Below are positions 12,520-25,003 of a stretch of DNA of 64,000 bases, piece by piece. This DNA comes from Trichosphaerium sp. ATCC 40318 (taxonomy: Eukaryota > Discosea > Flabellinia > Trichosidae), in NCBI GenBank assembly GCA_038496445.1, contig JALMLS010000376.1, positions 124,001 to 188,000 of the forward strand. Reading direction: 5' to 3'. The notes under the pieces are model-generated. The model had not been told where the DNA came from and did no database searches. It saw only the letters and a program-made list of their open reading frames with translations. The position numbers were made by a program, and so were the translations under genes. How positions within the stretch are numbered: the first letter of the stretch is position 1; the number at the start of each line of letters is the position of its first letter.

Positions 12520-13296
12520 TTAGTTTACGAAGTACGCTATTGGCGCACTCTCTATATTTTGTTTACATATTGGGCACTCGCTCAACGGACCCGCACATTG
12601 ACTACAAACGCACACGTGCCCACAAGGTTGGAGTATGGAATTAATATCTCGCTCAAAGCATATGCAGCACTGCTTGAAGTCACGTTTCTCTTCTTCCAAC
12701 AATACTGCCAACTACAAAAATAAGTGCTTAAAAAAACCAGCTGAAGCACCTTCCGCTTTTGAATGGTTGACAAAACACGCTGATGCAACTCTTCTTGTTC
12801 TTGTAGTTGCTCAATCGTACATTGATTAACTAGTTCCCCGTTCTGTAGCTTAACTGTTTGCTCCAGGGTTTCCTTTTGTTGCTGCAATGCCATTACCTGT
12901 TCTTGTAATCTCTGTAGCTCTTGTGCTTGGTTGCTAATTTCTTGTCTATGTTCTCTGGTTTCGTTAACACGTGCGCGTTCATTTTCTACCATCTGTTGTT
13001 TTAAAGCAGCGTTCTCAGCGCGCAGGGTATTAGCCAATGCAGTGGCTTTGGACGTTGATTTGCGTATCACTTTTCGTTTTTTTGTGTGTTTTGGCGCTAC
13101 CTAACGTTTACATCAATGTGGTGATGAATATTGGATACGTAACGAAGTTTTCCATGTTTTCGTCATCATTATCTTGACAATCGTCACCATAGTGCTTTGT
13201 ACGAACTAATTTACGTCGTGGTCGCCCGTTAGTGGTGTTCTGCGCTGCCTTCGCAATTTCAGATAGTTGATGTGATAGAGAGCGTCTTCGTTTCAT
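12520..13296 (-). CDS. Coiled-coil RING-finger protein, probable E3 ubiquitin ligase
   Basis: The basic N-terminus MKRRRSLSHQLSEIAKAA contains likely nuclear-localisation sequence (GRPRRKLVRTKH) and an Asp-rich patch. An intron then leads to a long Gln-rich coiled coil (LQRLQEQVMALQQQKETLEQ). The C-terminal end is a C3HC4 RING: CCICF, then LQPCGHVCVCSQC and SECPICKQNI, followed by a short tail ending YFVN. All eight zinc ligands are visible. A C-terminal RING after a coiled coil is a common E3 layout; substrate unknown. It is 113 bp downstream of the GDP-mannose transporter on the same strand. Confidence 0.75.
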
Positions 13297-13409
13297 CCCA
13301 CGCGATGAGGAGGTTAACAGCGCTCCAGTGGAATTGTTTAAGTCAAAAGTTGTCCATTCATTTAAAATTCAGCGTATGATTTTTTACTTTTGTACATTTT
13401 AAGCTTGTG

Positions 13410-14672
13410 TTACACTTGCAGCACTGAGGCTGGCCTGTCAATTTTGACTTTTTTACGTTTTAACGTCTTACTAATAGCGTATAGCACACCACCTGATTTT
13501 GTCAGAAACAGTAGAAACAAAGGAGATACGTACTAGCAAGACTAATAGTTATACTGATGCCACCCAATAGGTTGAAGGGTGTGTTAAAATATGCGACACC
13601 AAGTATGGTTAGCGGAATTTTGTTAAGAGCTCCGACAATACTACAACTGGAGTCAGCGTTGCAAGAGTGTGAGACTGTACCTGTAAGTTGTAGGGGAGGT
13701 AACATGAATTGCCCAAAAGGAAGATACGCTGATAAGCAAGCCTGTAAGACCACCGTAGAATAGCGTTATTCCAAACATTGGCGTCATTGCGTTATACCTA
13801 TGCAAGTATAAGCAGTGTGATTAGTGATGATATAGTTTGTACGCTGCCCAAAGACCTTTGTATTGACCAGAAACAAGTACTGCAATGCACATGAGAGGGA
13901 TAGATAACACATTATTATAATACACTTTTGACATATTATTCATCTTGGAACCAACTGATTTCATGTACAACTAGTGAAGTAAATACGTGAATATTGTCAA
14001 GGTAGCACGCACTATATACGATGCAGCAATACCGCAATTAAGCAACATGAAAAAGTAACCCCAAAAGTTGAATTCGAGATCATTTAGCCCAGAAACTACT
14101 GAACCACAAAACTTAACAAATGTCATTGATTGTTTTTAAAGTTAATTTAGACCGAACCATTAGAACAATACTCCCTGCTGTGAGTGCGGATACAGGCTGA
14201 TTGAAGAAAAAGTTATCACCAACACATATTGCAATTGTTTGAAAATTCTTAAGGATAGTAACCATCGCTACTGACAACATTCGTATACTACATACGTCAG
14301 CGATACTAGAGTAATTTTTATGTACCTGGGCATACTCGTAGCGAGCATAAGAACGAATAAGATGTTGAGAGGTGCCCACGTTTTTAATTTTTGCCACGAC
14401 AAAGGCTCTAATTTAACCATCGAATAGTGTCCTGCTAAAGAAACACTGAAAAAAGTGAAAGAATTCTTTCTGTGTTAGTTTTCAATTGACACATATGTAA
14501 AACTCCGTACCTGCCATAGTATTAGTAGCAGAGGGTAATTAAAGTCGTATTGGGTGAGAATAATTTTGTTTGAGAATGTAATTGACATAGAGCATAAGCT
14601 GTACATCAGGCACGCTATAATTACGCCTGAATATGTGCCCCAGTTATCCAGAAAACGTCGCTGCATTGTCAA
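13410..14672 (-). CDS. GDP-mannose transporter (VRG4/SLC35-type)
   Basis: Multi-pass Golgi nucleotide-sugar transporter of the drug/metabolite transporter superfamily. It would import GDP-mannose for mannosylation. The start MTMQRRFLDNWGTYSGVIIA leads to SITFSNKIILTQYDFNYPLL. A VYYNNVLSIPLM segment matches the FYNNVLSIP motif of yeast Vrg4. SIVGALNKIPLTILGVAYF carries the GALNK motif known to be needed for GDP-mannose recognition. A 40-nt intron joins the last helix to GGVLYAISKTLKRKK, a typical basic cytosolic tail. It diverges from glycyl-tRNA synthetase with a 210-bp gap. Confidence 0.82.
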
Positions 14673-14882
14673 AACGTTAAACTGGCTGAATTACTCGTTT
14701 TTACGCCCAAAACAACGATAGTAGGATAGCAACGTTAGCGTTGGGCGTCTTACAGAGCGGCTTAAGTCGTTAAGTGGCAGTGACGTAACCGTGACCTTCA
14801 GTTTTGTTCTGGTATTTTTCTTCGCTAGCACTTATTCGTAAGACGAATTCAGACCATAATTTCAAACGTACACTTACGAAAC

Positions 14883-17480
14883 ATGGCAGAACCAAAGGTA
14901 CCGATTTCTCGTGGCTTATGTATAGTAACACGTACAATAGGGAAAGGCTACAACGCCAAAAAAGTTCAATAGGAAAGAATTTGATGAATTGATGCGTAGA
15001 CGCTTCTTTTACATCAACTCCTTCGAGATTTACGGAGGTACCAACTTTAAAACAGTTACGGTTGTGATAATTTATCGTATAAAAAGGTGTCAAGGGATTG
15101 TATGATTACGGACCACCTGGAGCCGCTATTAAAAACAACTTCTTGCAATTCTGGCGTAAATGGTTTGTAATGGAGGAAGATATGCTAGAGATCGCTTGTA
15201 CTAACTTGACGCCTGAAGTAGTACTAAAGTACGCGAAAAATAGAAAGAATAAACGCTAACAATAACGTAGAGCTTCGGGACACGTAGAAAAGTTCGAGGA
15301 TAAAATGGTTCGCGAAGTTGGGAACAAAGGGGAGTACTTGCGTGCTGATCACTTACTCGAAGGTACAAATACATAAAAAAACGCTAGATAGTAATTTCGT
15401 TGTGAAACAGATAAAATGGAAGAGCTTCTCAAAAAAAAGAACCTAACAGAAGAGCAAATCATGGAGTACAAGACAGTACACGTAAAGGCAGATGCTTACA
15501 GTCTAGAAGAACTTGGACAAATGTTGAAAAAATATAAAAGTGCGCACACAAGACGCTTTTTGCGTCTAATTTTGTTACTAATCGCTTTGTAGTCAAGTCT
15601 CCAAGAGGAAAAGCTCTAACAGATCCAATTGGTTTCAACCTCATGTTTGCAACCCAAATCGGACCATCTGGAGTCTTCAGAGGGTAAATTATTGACTGAT
15701 ATAATTTTGTTGATGTGACTTTTTAGATACATGCGCCCAGAAACTGCTCAAGGAATGTTCCTTAATTTCAAACGCTTGCTCGAATATAATGCTTCCAAGC
15801 TTCCTTTCGCTGCAGCTCAACTCGGTAATGCTTTCCGTAACGAGATCGCTCCTCGTGGAGGACTCCTCAGAGTTAGGTATTGTGGTTACAATACCGGTTA
15901 AATTACTTATTCACTGTGCAGAGAGTTTGACTTGGCCGAAATTGAACATTTCGTTGACCCAAGAAACAAGAAACATCCTAAATTCCACACTGTCGCTGAT
16001 GTCGTACTTCCATTGTATCCTATTGCAAACCAACTTGGAGACAAGAAGTTAGTACATATGGCTATTGGAGAGGCCGTTAAAGCTGTACGAAGTTACCATT
16101 ATCTAAACCTCAAGTCTAACTCAATCAAAAGGGAATTGTTGACAACGAAACTTTGGGATACTTCTTGGCTCGTTGCCACGCATTTTTGATCAAAGTCGGA
16201 ATCATCCCAGAAAAACTCAGATTCAGACAACATTTACCAACTGAAATGGCTCACTACGCTTCTGACTGTTGGGACGCTGAAATTCAAGTTTCTCAAGTAC
16301 GATTGTCTTTTTTTTTTCTTTCTCCTGTGTTGTTTAGAAAATACGCTCACACTTTCGTTAAGGGATGGGTTGAGTGTGTAGGTAATGCTGATCGCGCTTG
16401 CTTTGATTTAGAAACACACAGCGTAAACTCTGGAAAAGACCTCGTTGCTTTTGTTCCATTCCCAGATGGTAAAACAGTACGTAGAAAAAATAAAAAATGA
16501 CGTTTGTGTGTTTGTTCTGTGTTTTAACAAAATGTTTAGGTCAAAGAAACTGCTTTGAAATGCGAGTTTAACCGTAAAAAAATCGGAATGACTTTGAAAG
16601 GTATTAATATTAACGCTTTTTGTCTTCTATCGCTAAAACGCTTCCTTAGCAAAGGCCAAGCCTGTCATGGCCCTCATTGAGAGCGCTGTAGCTGGAGATT
16701 CTCAACCTAGATTCAAGAAATGGAAGGAAGAGCTTGAAGCTAACGGGTACGAATTAACAAAAAATAGTTGAAGGAGTAGGAAGTAACCTTGTTTTTTAGA
16801 AAAGTTATGTTGGGAGGAGAAGAAGTCACAAAGGAGATGATGACATTTACTTCCTTTGAAAGAGAAGTTTGTGGAGAGAATATCCAACCTTCTGTTATTG
16901 AACCTTCTTACGGAGTGAGCAGAATCATCTACTGTATCATGGAACACGCATTTTGGAAGAGAGGAGACGGACAAAGGTATGACGAAAAGAAAAATCGTTA
17001 AAGTTCTTTTACTTATTATTCTATTCAGATTTGTTCTCTCTTTGTCTCCTATTGTTGCTCCTATTAAATGTAGTATCATCCCTCTTATCAGAGATGAGCG
17101 TTTGAGTCCTTTTGTTTCTCAAGTGAAGAAGGCAATGAACGAAGCTTTTGTTAGCGCAAAGGTTGATGATAAAGGAGGTGCTAAGATTGGACGTCGTTAT
17201 GCTAGAACTGATGAAATCGGAATACCTTTCGGTGTCACCATTGATTTTACAACAGTTGAAGATAAAACTGTTACATTGCGTGAGCGTGACTCAATGAAAC
17301 AGGTACGGACTTTTGTTTTTTGATGAACATTTTTATTTGAGTAGTTGTTTTTTAACATTGCTTTTCCCTTAGGTTCGTGTTCCATTGAAGGACATAGCAA
17401 TGGTAGTAAGGAATTTATGTGATGGATTCATGACATGGGAAGAAGTACTTGCAAAGTACCCTGCAGTTACATCAGAATAA
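14883..17480 (+). CDS. GARS: Glycyl-tRNA synthetase (eukaryotic alpha2 type)
   Basis: Class II aminoacyl-tRNA synthetase charging tRNA-Gly. The start MAEPK splices over a 40-nt intron to [20 protein letters not shown]. The catalytic core is unmistakable: [20 protein letters not shown], then [17 protein letters not shown], motif 2 as [20 protein letters not shown], and motif 3 as [18 protein letters not shown]. The C-terminal anticodon-binding domain includes [11 protein letters not shown] and [16 protein letters not shown]. The protein ends KYPAVTSE. No WHEP domain is visible, so the N-terminus is short. About ten introns, mostly 40-60 nt. Confidence 0.93.
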
Positions 17481-18358
17481 TTTAAAGTTAATAAAAACTC
17501 TATCTTGATCTCCTTATATAATCTTGTTTTCGTTCAAACAGTTGGAGTGTTCTATAAACTCCGTAATTCCAAAAACCCACCGCTGCACTGTCAAGCTTAG
17601 TTCTGCATAAACACAATATTATCCTTTCTTGACGGAATTGCCGGATGTGCTTCAGACTGTTTATACCGATGTAAACTGATCGTATCTATAGCTAAAATTA
17701 TAGGATCAGTACAGATGACACAATCTTCGGCACATGCCGCTGAAACTTAAGTTTGAGATTACCAGTGAAAGAATTTACTGTAAATCTGGGTAAATTTCGG
17801 CTAGATTGGGGTAACATCGCGAACCCCAGCGTACCTATACGTGCTATTGCAATAGGGTTCTTACGAAAAATCACGGCGGTTTCCTTTACCTAACTGCGCG
17901 GTCAAAATAAAAACACCGAAATATTTTAGTTATCGCTTTGTTATATGAATAGAGCCTCACCCATTTCTGATTCTTTCCGGAGTACGGAATAATTAAGTAC
18001 CCGAGAGTGCAATTACCCGATCAAACCCAAAAAAAAATATTTTCGGAAACGCACGTGACACATTTTTCCTCGGGACTTTAGTGACGTCAACATTATCTCG
18101 ACCGTTGTAAGCGTACACTACATCTCCTACATTTATTTGTTTGTGTTACAGGTATAAACGCGCGTCCCTTTTTTGTTTGGGGTGTTTGTTGTAAATCTGG
18201 AATTTGGCCGCGTCAAATTATCTTTATAGCGGCAGTGGGTGTGCCACTACTTGTTTCGAACAATAAAACGTATGTCAAAATTATGGCTTTATTATTTATC
18301 CCTTAACGGTATTAAGGTTCGAAAACAAGCATAACACATTACTCGGTTCTTATATTGC
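17481..18358. other. Intergenic region upstream of the C2-repeat gene
   Basis: An 878-bp gap, large for this window. No convincing exon or RNA gene is seen. Near the downstream gene it contains a CACGTG E-box (18,052-18,057) and a perfect CRE-type palindrome TGACGTCA (18,082-18,089). These may belong to the promoter of the gene at 18,359; function is inferred. Confidence 0.4.
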
Positions 18359-21300
18359 ATGTCGGAAAAACCAGCGGAATCAGAAACGCAAAAAGAAACA
18401 GCAGGTACTAGTACTACTTTTATTAGTCCTATTGACTCCTATAGCGGCTGATAAGCCTATTGGCGACTCAGATATGGGAAATAAACAAGCTGTAATAGAA
18501 TCTCACCATTGTATTGGTTCTTTGACAATAACAATACACGAGGCGAAGGGACTACGCTCAGCCGATCGTATAACAGGTATTTGAATGTTTTCAAAACTAA
18601 CGGAGGAAATTAAGTTAGTAATTAACTTACAAAACAGGTAAAAGCAGCCCGAAACTGCGTGTGACGTTTAGTTCTGGAGAAAAGAAAACTTCTAAAACTC
18701 AAAAAACAACTTTGAATCCTAAGTGGGATTCTGCACGATTTTTCAGGTTCGTGAACAGTCGCAGTGATCCTGCTCCCGGCTCTCTTTCGTCAATTTGATG
18801 CATTTAACTGTCCTTTAGCTTTCTCAGCAAGAAGCCAATAACTGCAAAGATTGAAGTGCTACATTTTAGCAGGGTAGGGACTCCGCAAAGCTATAAAACA
18901 CTTACATAAATTAGCTAGACATTGAGCATCATCTTGGAGAAATAACATTGGGTGTCAAAGGTGATGACAATGAATCAGTACGAGATAATTTAACCCTAAG
19001 TTTAAAACAACTAAGTTGTATAACAGGTTGAGAATAAATGGTACAAGTTGTACAAAAAAGACTCTGACAAGGAATATAAAACCGCTGAAGTTAACCTTTC
19101 TTGGGAATACACTATGGTACAACCAGACAAACAGCCTGAAAGAAGTAGTGTTGGCTCTAGAGTAAATATAAGTATCATTGGAATGGACAGAGGCACTGTA
19201 CCTGGTGCTCACGTTATTACACTACACGCACGCCTCATAGTGTTTTATTGAGCTAATTACAACCACAGAACTTTAGCTCAGCTGAAATGATGAATATAAT
19301 TAAACGGCAGCATAAGCTGCCGGTTCGTACATTTGTACAATGCGGAAACAGACACGGGCACTGGTAAATAGTTTGGTTTTGATATCGCGTAGCTAACAGG
19401 TCGACTACGTAGGAAGTTCCACCACAATACAATTTTTTCACAAACACTGCTTGGTTCTATTGAGGAAACAATAGCGACGGAGCGTAAAGAAGAGCAGTAC
19501 CATGTATACAATTATCTAAAGCTTTTGAACGAGTACGTTTAAACCAAGCATATAACTGTCAGTTAATATGTGGTAAAGTTGTGGCTATGTTGGATATTCT
19601 GTAGTTGATGCAGCGTTGCCTTTGATACCTAGATTCCGTCTTGGTCTTAAAAGCTCTTTCCTTGTTATACAACGCAGTAAAAAGCTGGCACCACGCAGGT
19701 ACAGTATTTTTTTTATTCTTGTTTGATATTAATGTTGGCCTACAGAGACTACATCTGCCTTGCTGTCAAAGAAGTTGGCTATTATGTTAAGTCCTACTTT
19801 CATGAAAGTACGTAAAACAGTTGAACTGCCAGTTGGTGGTGTCTAACGCGATGTTTTTTCTTTAGACGAGAAATTCCAATTGAAACATGGAAGCCTTGAA
19901 CTCTATGTACGTCTTATTATCAAACAGTAACAATATGAGTTCTGACACAGTTAAAGGGCGTATCAAACGAGATTGTAGATTCTTTAAGCGAACAAACAGA
20001 ACGTAAATGGCACTCTAAGACGTCTTCTGCAAGAGATGCTACATTACTATGGTATTAAAAACGCTCCAGGAGCCTATTGGTTTGGTTTTGCTAAAAAGAG
20101 TCTTTTTAGGAACTCTCGGCTTCACAAGGACGATATTTTAGAGGAACGCGTCTTACAAGTATTCAACGTACTACGTGAGAAGGGATACGCCTATGATTCT
20201 CCTTTCAGAGACATGCACATATTTTCTACTTGCTTTGATAAAAAATGCAAGAAACCTTATATACTTGTTGGTCCATTAGGTGGATCACCTCTTGATGACT
20301 TTAGAATAATTGTATGACCTATTTTACTTTGCGTGGTGTCTAATATACATACAAAGGGTGACATAGAAGCCAAGGAGGTGAAGAATGTATGTAAGCTAAT
20401 TGGAGGTAAAAAGGAGAAAGATAATGTTTGGACGGTTTTACCTACAGATTTTGAAGGAGGTAATAATTATTACCCTATGGGCTTATCTGATAGTTGCTTT
20501 AACTTTATTTTAGATTTGAATGGAAGAGGTGCAACAAGTAGACAATCTAAGCTTCTTAAAATTATAGCGTTATTCACCAATAAAGGTATAACTATTTGTT
20601 TAGAATCGGGATTGTTTTTTTTTTTTGCTAACTATCTTTTTTTTGTTCAGGTTGGGCTCCTGTTATCAACACTTTGGATTATTTATTACTGTATAACTCT
20701 GGTAAAGAATCTACTGTAGTATCATTATCATATGACGAAAAGAATGCGTTCATTAATGTTGGCGTACGTTGAGAAAAATATTGCATGTTTTTTTTGTGGG
20801 ATTCAATAAGAATCATCTTTGACAAGCTTTTTAGGGAGACTTAACATCTGAAGACGCAAAGAGCATCCGTAGTAAACTCGGACCTGGGTTTATACCTTGC
20901 AAAGGCCTAGATAACTTATGGTGAGACAACTAAGAAGAAAGAGGTCATATTTCTTACAAAAAGGGTTTAGGGAAATTCAACTTGGTCACAAAGGAGAAAA
21001 ATTGAAAGCAAAATCGGTAGATTATACTCTTAGTCTAAGAATGCTAGCTCTTACAATGGATACACTAAGTTCACAGGGCCTTCGTCTAAAAACTACGTAT
21101 AGAAGTAATTGTTCTTATGAGGTAAGTGGAGAGCAATATCATTATTTAATTATACTTTTTTTGCTGAAGTATTTTTTTATTAGGCTGGTGAGTACTTAGT
21201 TTTTGTAAGAGATGAGCAATGTAAAAAGCAAAAACCACGGTCCCATATATTTGTATATACAAACAGCCGTAAAGGCCGTGATAAATCTGCAACAGAGCTT

Positions 21301-21713
21301 GTTGTATTGATGGTAAAAACTATTTTGTTATTTGTAGGTTTAGAAAACTAAGAGTTTACTGTAGGGAACAGAAGACGAAAAACTTCTCGAATATGCAAAA
21401 GGTAGAATAAAAAAAACTAATTACTCATTGGAACGTGTATCGGACGGATGTTGGGTTATTAAATTGCCAATGCAGAAATTTACTCCAGGAATACTAAATA
21501 ATGACAGAAAGCGCTGGTATGTGCTTTAAGACTTTTCATAAAACTAAAATACTGACACGCTTATGCAGGCTGTTTACTATGGATGTAAAGGACCATCAAG
21601 TTTCGATATTTAACGTATTGTGTATGCTCGGTTACTCAATGGAACTGATGTATGCTACACTCACAACACCAGAAATATACGTGTTTAGTAAAGATGCAAA
21701 AATAAAGAAATAA
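18359..21713 (+). CDS. C2-domain protein with four copies of an unrecognised repeat
   Basis: The start MSEKPAESETQKETA precedes a C2 domain: GSLTITIHEAKGLRSADRIT, then SPKLRVTFSSGEKKTSKTQK and TTLNPKWDSARF. The domain ends in HLGEITLGVKGD, EHNKWYKLYKK and VNLSWEYTMV. A linker (LGSIEETIATERKEEQYH, YNYLKLLNE) follows. Four related modules of roughly 100-130 residues come next, each with Trp-x-hydrophobic-x-hydrophobic, a spacer, then a helix and G-[YWL]. They are GAYWFGFAKK..VFNVLREKGYAYD; DNVWTVLPTD..IIALFTNKGWAP; DNLWEIQLGH..MDTLSSQGLRLK; and GCWVIKLPMQ..FNVLCMLGYSME. The protein ends KDAKIKK. About 17 short introns, one apparently 31 nt (near 20,000-20,030). C2 suggests lipid or calcium binding; the repeats are not recognised. 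Confidence 0.65.
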
Positions 21714-21763
21714 ACTGTTTGTTCATAGCCAAACATTTATTATGTACATTCAAGTTGTAAGGC

Positions 21764-23062
21764 TTAGATAGGCTTATACTCGTAAATAGTAGATGTCTTT
21801 TCGAACGAGAAAGCCTTTAGACCCAACCCAGCAAAGGCTCTGCCACCAACTTGAAACGTGGTACCATCAAGGTGCTCACCTTCTGGATAGTTTCCAACCA
21901 GGTCCCAAGAATTGGCAGCAATGCTGTACCGGTAAATTTCGCGTCTGTAAGTATGTCCAGGCATATCTTGATACCCAGTGCCTACGAAACCATACTCACC
22001 AACTGAGAAGCCAATGCCTTCTCCAACAGGAATAGGAATGGAGCTTGAATAGGGTTGTCAATATCAAAACAACAAACAGCTAAAAAATGTGTACCTTAGT
22101 TTTGTCCATCGTCTGGTGCTTAAAGTGTGTTCGAACTCATAGAAGTTGACATCAAGTTCTTTGTTCTTCTGGTGGATGCCGCCACCGACGAATATGCGTT
22201 CTCCAGAGCGAAACATGAAAGCTCCACCAACATTATGAGGGTATGAAGGTAAGACACCTTCCCAATCAAAGCCATTAAATGTGTAAAACTGCCTTACAGC
22301 GCCATGCTTTGCGAAACCCAACCCGACATACGCCACATTGTCGATAACAAAGGACATTAAGTCATGTTGCGGTGGCGGTGGAAAGTTCTTTGTGTGCAAC
22401 TCTTTCCATGAGTCTACAAAAAAGTAAGGTTCGGCCTTAGAGCGCAGCTATACGTACCGGTGCTGGGCGAGTACTCAAACAACGAATTGGTATTGTGGCA
22501 CGTAGCGTTACGACCACCAAAGATGTATCCTTTGCCATTCATTGTAAAGCCAGTAGCTTCAACGCGGCTTTCGGGCATTGGAGCAATTTGAGTCCAACTG
22601 TCTTTATCGGCACTGTAGTAGTAAAAATCTTGTGCTAGCTCCCCAGGGCAGTAATCTTCGCCTGTTGCACCAGAACCGACGTATGCCTAAAAAAAGGTTT
22701 AATTGCAACGTTTCATATTAGCTAGGCGGTACTTTGTCTCCAATAGTAAAAGAAGAGGCTCCAGTTACCGCCAAAGGGAATGACGCCTTTTCTTCCCACG
22801 AACCATGACAAGTATGTCTACAACAGCTTTAGATGCTTAAACTATGCGTAAATAATACCTTAAAAGAGTCATCATGTCGTCTGGACCCATATGCTTATCG
22901 CTAGTCAAAAGACCCTACCAAACGTTAACAAACAAGCCTCTAATGTATAACAAACTGTACCATGTTCAAGTTAAAAGTATTAGAAGCATATTCACCGTTT
23001 GTAGAGTGCAAGATGCATAGGACAATTGTAGCTGCTAAGAAAACGAAGCAACGGATCATCAT
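21764..23062 (-). CDS. Secreted Kelch-repeat protein
   Basis: The start MMIRCFVFLAATIVLCILHS is a signal peptide. Kelch-type blades follow: AYVGSGATGEDYCPGEL with DFYYYSADKDSWTQIAPMP, then KGYIFGGRNATCHNTNSLFE, VAYVGLGFAKHGAVRQFYTF, and GFVGTGYQDMPG followed by REIYRYSIAANSWDLVGNYP. The last blade ends FSFEKTSTIYEYKPI. Repeated G-[IFV]-G plus W motifs support a single beta-propeller of about six blades. No C-terminal membrane helix is seen, so it is probably secreted or lumenal. Ligand unknown. About five introns. Confidence 0.7.
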
Positions 23063-23216
23063 GTGTTGTGAACGTATTTGATGTTACAAAAATAAACTCC
23101 CAAACGGTTTTTAGCCGAAAACCTAAATAAGTAAAAACTCCGCCAAAACTGCACAGAAATTCACAACACAAGCCGAAAAGGCCTATTTACATTTATTATT
23201 TACAATTTTCAAGGAC

Positions 23217-24626
23217 TTAGTTATGTTCCAATAATTCATACTCTGGCTGTGAAGTAATGCTCAATACACGACGTATAAAGAAAGCTACAAGCCCAAATAC
23301 AACCAAAGCAGCAAAACCTTCAATGTTATTAGCGAAAGAAACCAAAAAAGAAAGATGGTCGAATGACGTACCCACGATACCAGTGATGACAATGATAGAT
23401 TCTTTTTCAGCAACTAGAGTTCCACGAGGACGTTCATATGTCTCGTGTTTATGTTCAGTTGAAGTGATAGCAAACGTTCTCTTAGAGAACATATCCGTTG
23501 CTTTGAGTGCCTTTTGTATTGCATTAGTAAAGTCACATTTTAATTGGTATCAACGTACTGTTCCTGTGATGCCCAGTACGGTATCAATTTCGGAGGAAAT
23601 GTGTCTGATTTGGTCATTATGCGAGAAGAGGAGTGATACTAGCCTAGGTCCTGGTTGTCTTAAACCATCTAAATCAAGTCAGAAATAGTTTTTGTGAACG
23701 ATTTATCCAACTTACAAGACATTATTGTGATAACAATAAGAGTGTATTGCCTTTTGAATCTTTGTTGCAGTACAGCAACATTACTTCTCATCAAGTTCAT
23801 AGCGTCAATTACTTTATGCACTGCGTATTCTACTTCAGTAGAATCAATAGGGAAAGACTTTGTCGTTATAATCTCAATTGTAGTATCTGTTGAAAAACGG
23901 TAAGCTACGGGACGACTTACATGAAAATAACGTACATTGAATACACTCAGTATTTGGGTCGTTTCCAGAAAATGATAGAACGTTTTTCTACGAAGGATGT
24001 GAGATACATTGAGATGAACATACAATGCTTTAAAGTGCTGCTACTTACATCAAGGGTCCAGGTCGTTTCGCTCCCATCAAAGTCTAGCTCGAATCCACCG
24101 TAGTGAGGATAACGTTGTGAAGTTTTTGTAAACTTAGTTGGTTGAGGTTTTGATGGTTTTGGAACAATATTGTTGTGTTCGCCAATAGGAATATCAAGCG
24201 GAGTCTGAGCATACACGTGTGAGAAAACGGCGTCGAAGTCAATGTAAAAAACAAGCTTACCTTTGATACTAGGGTCCAGCTCAAGTATGCCCTGAACATT
24301 CCGTTATCCAATCGTGCTACACAATCGAGTTGTGGGATAATCTGTAATTCGAGTTAGAAGCGTGGAACCACAACAACAAAAAGTTCACAAAATCGTACAG
24401 AATTATCCCGTAAAGCTATTTCACCACCTTGAAGGTCATTTGCATTTGTAGAATAACAAATAACCAACAAAATCAAAATATTTAGAAAAACCTACACGAA
24501 CAGTCACGAAAATGCTAAAAAACGGAGCAAGCGTTCTATTCGAAAAGGCGTAGTATTTTTCATTTTTAGCCTTTTTTGCTAAAAAGGATAAATATGTGCA
24601 CTATTGCGTACCTTTGAACCAGTCAT
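23217..24626 (-). CDS. Secreted single-pass membrane protein with IPIGEHNN..WTLD ectodomain
   Basis: MTGSK splices over a roughly 120-nt intron to VFLNILILLVICYSTNA, giving a complete signal peptide. Next is PQLDCVARLDNGMFRAYLSW, then LDIPIGEHNNIVPKP, QPTKFTKTSQR and GSETTWTLDVS. This resembles a widespread secreted module (CV..G.Y.A.FGYNN..VTIPVG..N.F.P..RGQPT.F..G...WTL.G); the assignment is from memory of the pattern. A second region (VAYRFSTDTTIEIITTKSF) precedes a C-terminal transmembrane helix (FAALVVFGLVAFFIRRVL) and a short tail ending EYELLEHN. Type I topology is likely. The role is unknown. Confidence 0.6.
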
Positions 24627-25003
24627 GATTAAAAGGTTATGGTTTGGTGGCGTTGATCGTAAAGTCGATAAAGTGACGATAAATAGTAACTTAAAAGAAA
24701 CTCTCAAGTAGTTACGGAGAAATCCCCGAAATAGCGTGATATTTAACCAAAAAAAATTTACTTGTGTCAAAAGAAACGGCACCTTGTGGCAAAACAGCAA
24801 AAGAGAAAAACTCCGAAAACGATAAGGATTAAACTGAGGGATTGTAAACGTATTTGACGCAAAGGAAACCTTTTAATGCTCTTTTTTTACAATTCTTTGC
24901 TCAAAACTAACCCAATGCAAACGATTTTGCGCCCTTGTGGTGTCAGAGCATTGTCTAAGCTAGTTTCTTATTGAGTTTACTGTTCCTGATGCCTAAAAGG
25001 TGT

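Noticed and set aside
24520-24580. ATG MKNTTPFRIERLL as start of the IPIGEHNN membrane protein
   Set aside because: It hits a stop before the hydrophobic segment. The MTGSK start with a 120-nt intron gives a full signal peptide in frame.
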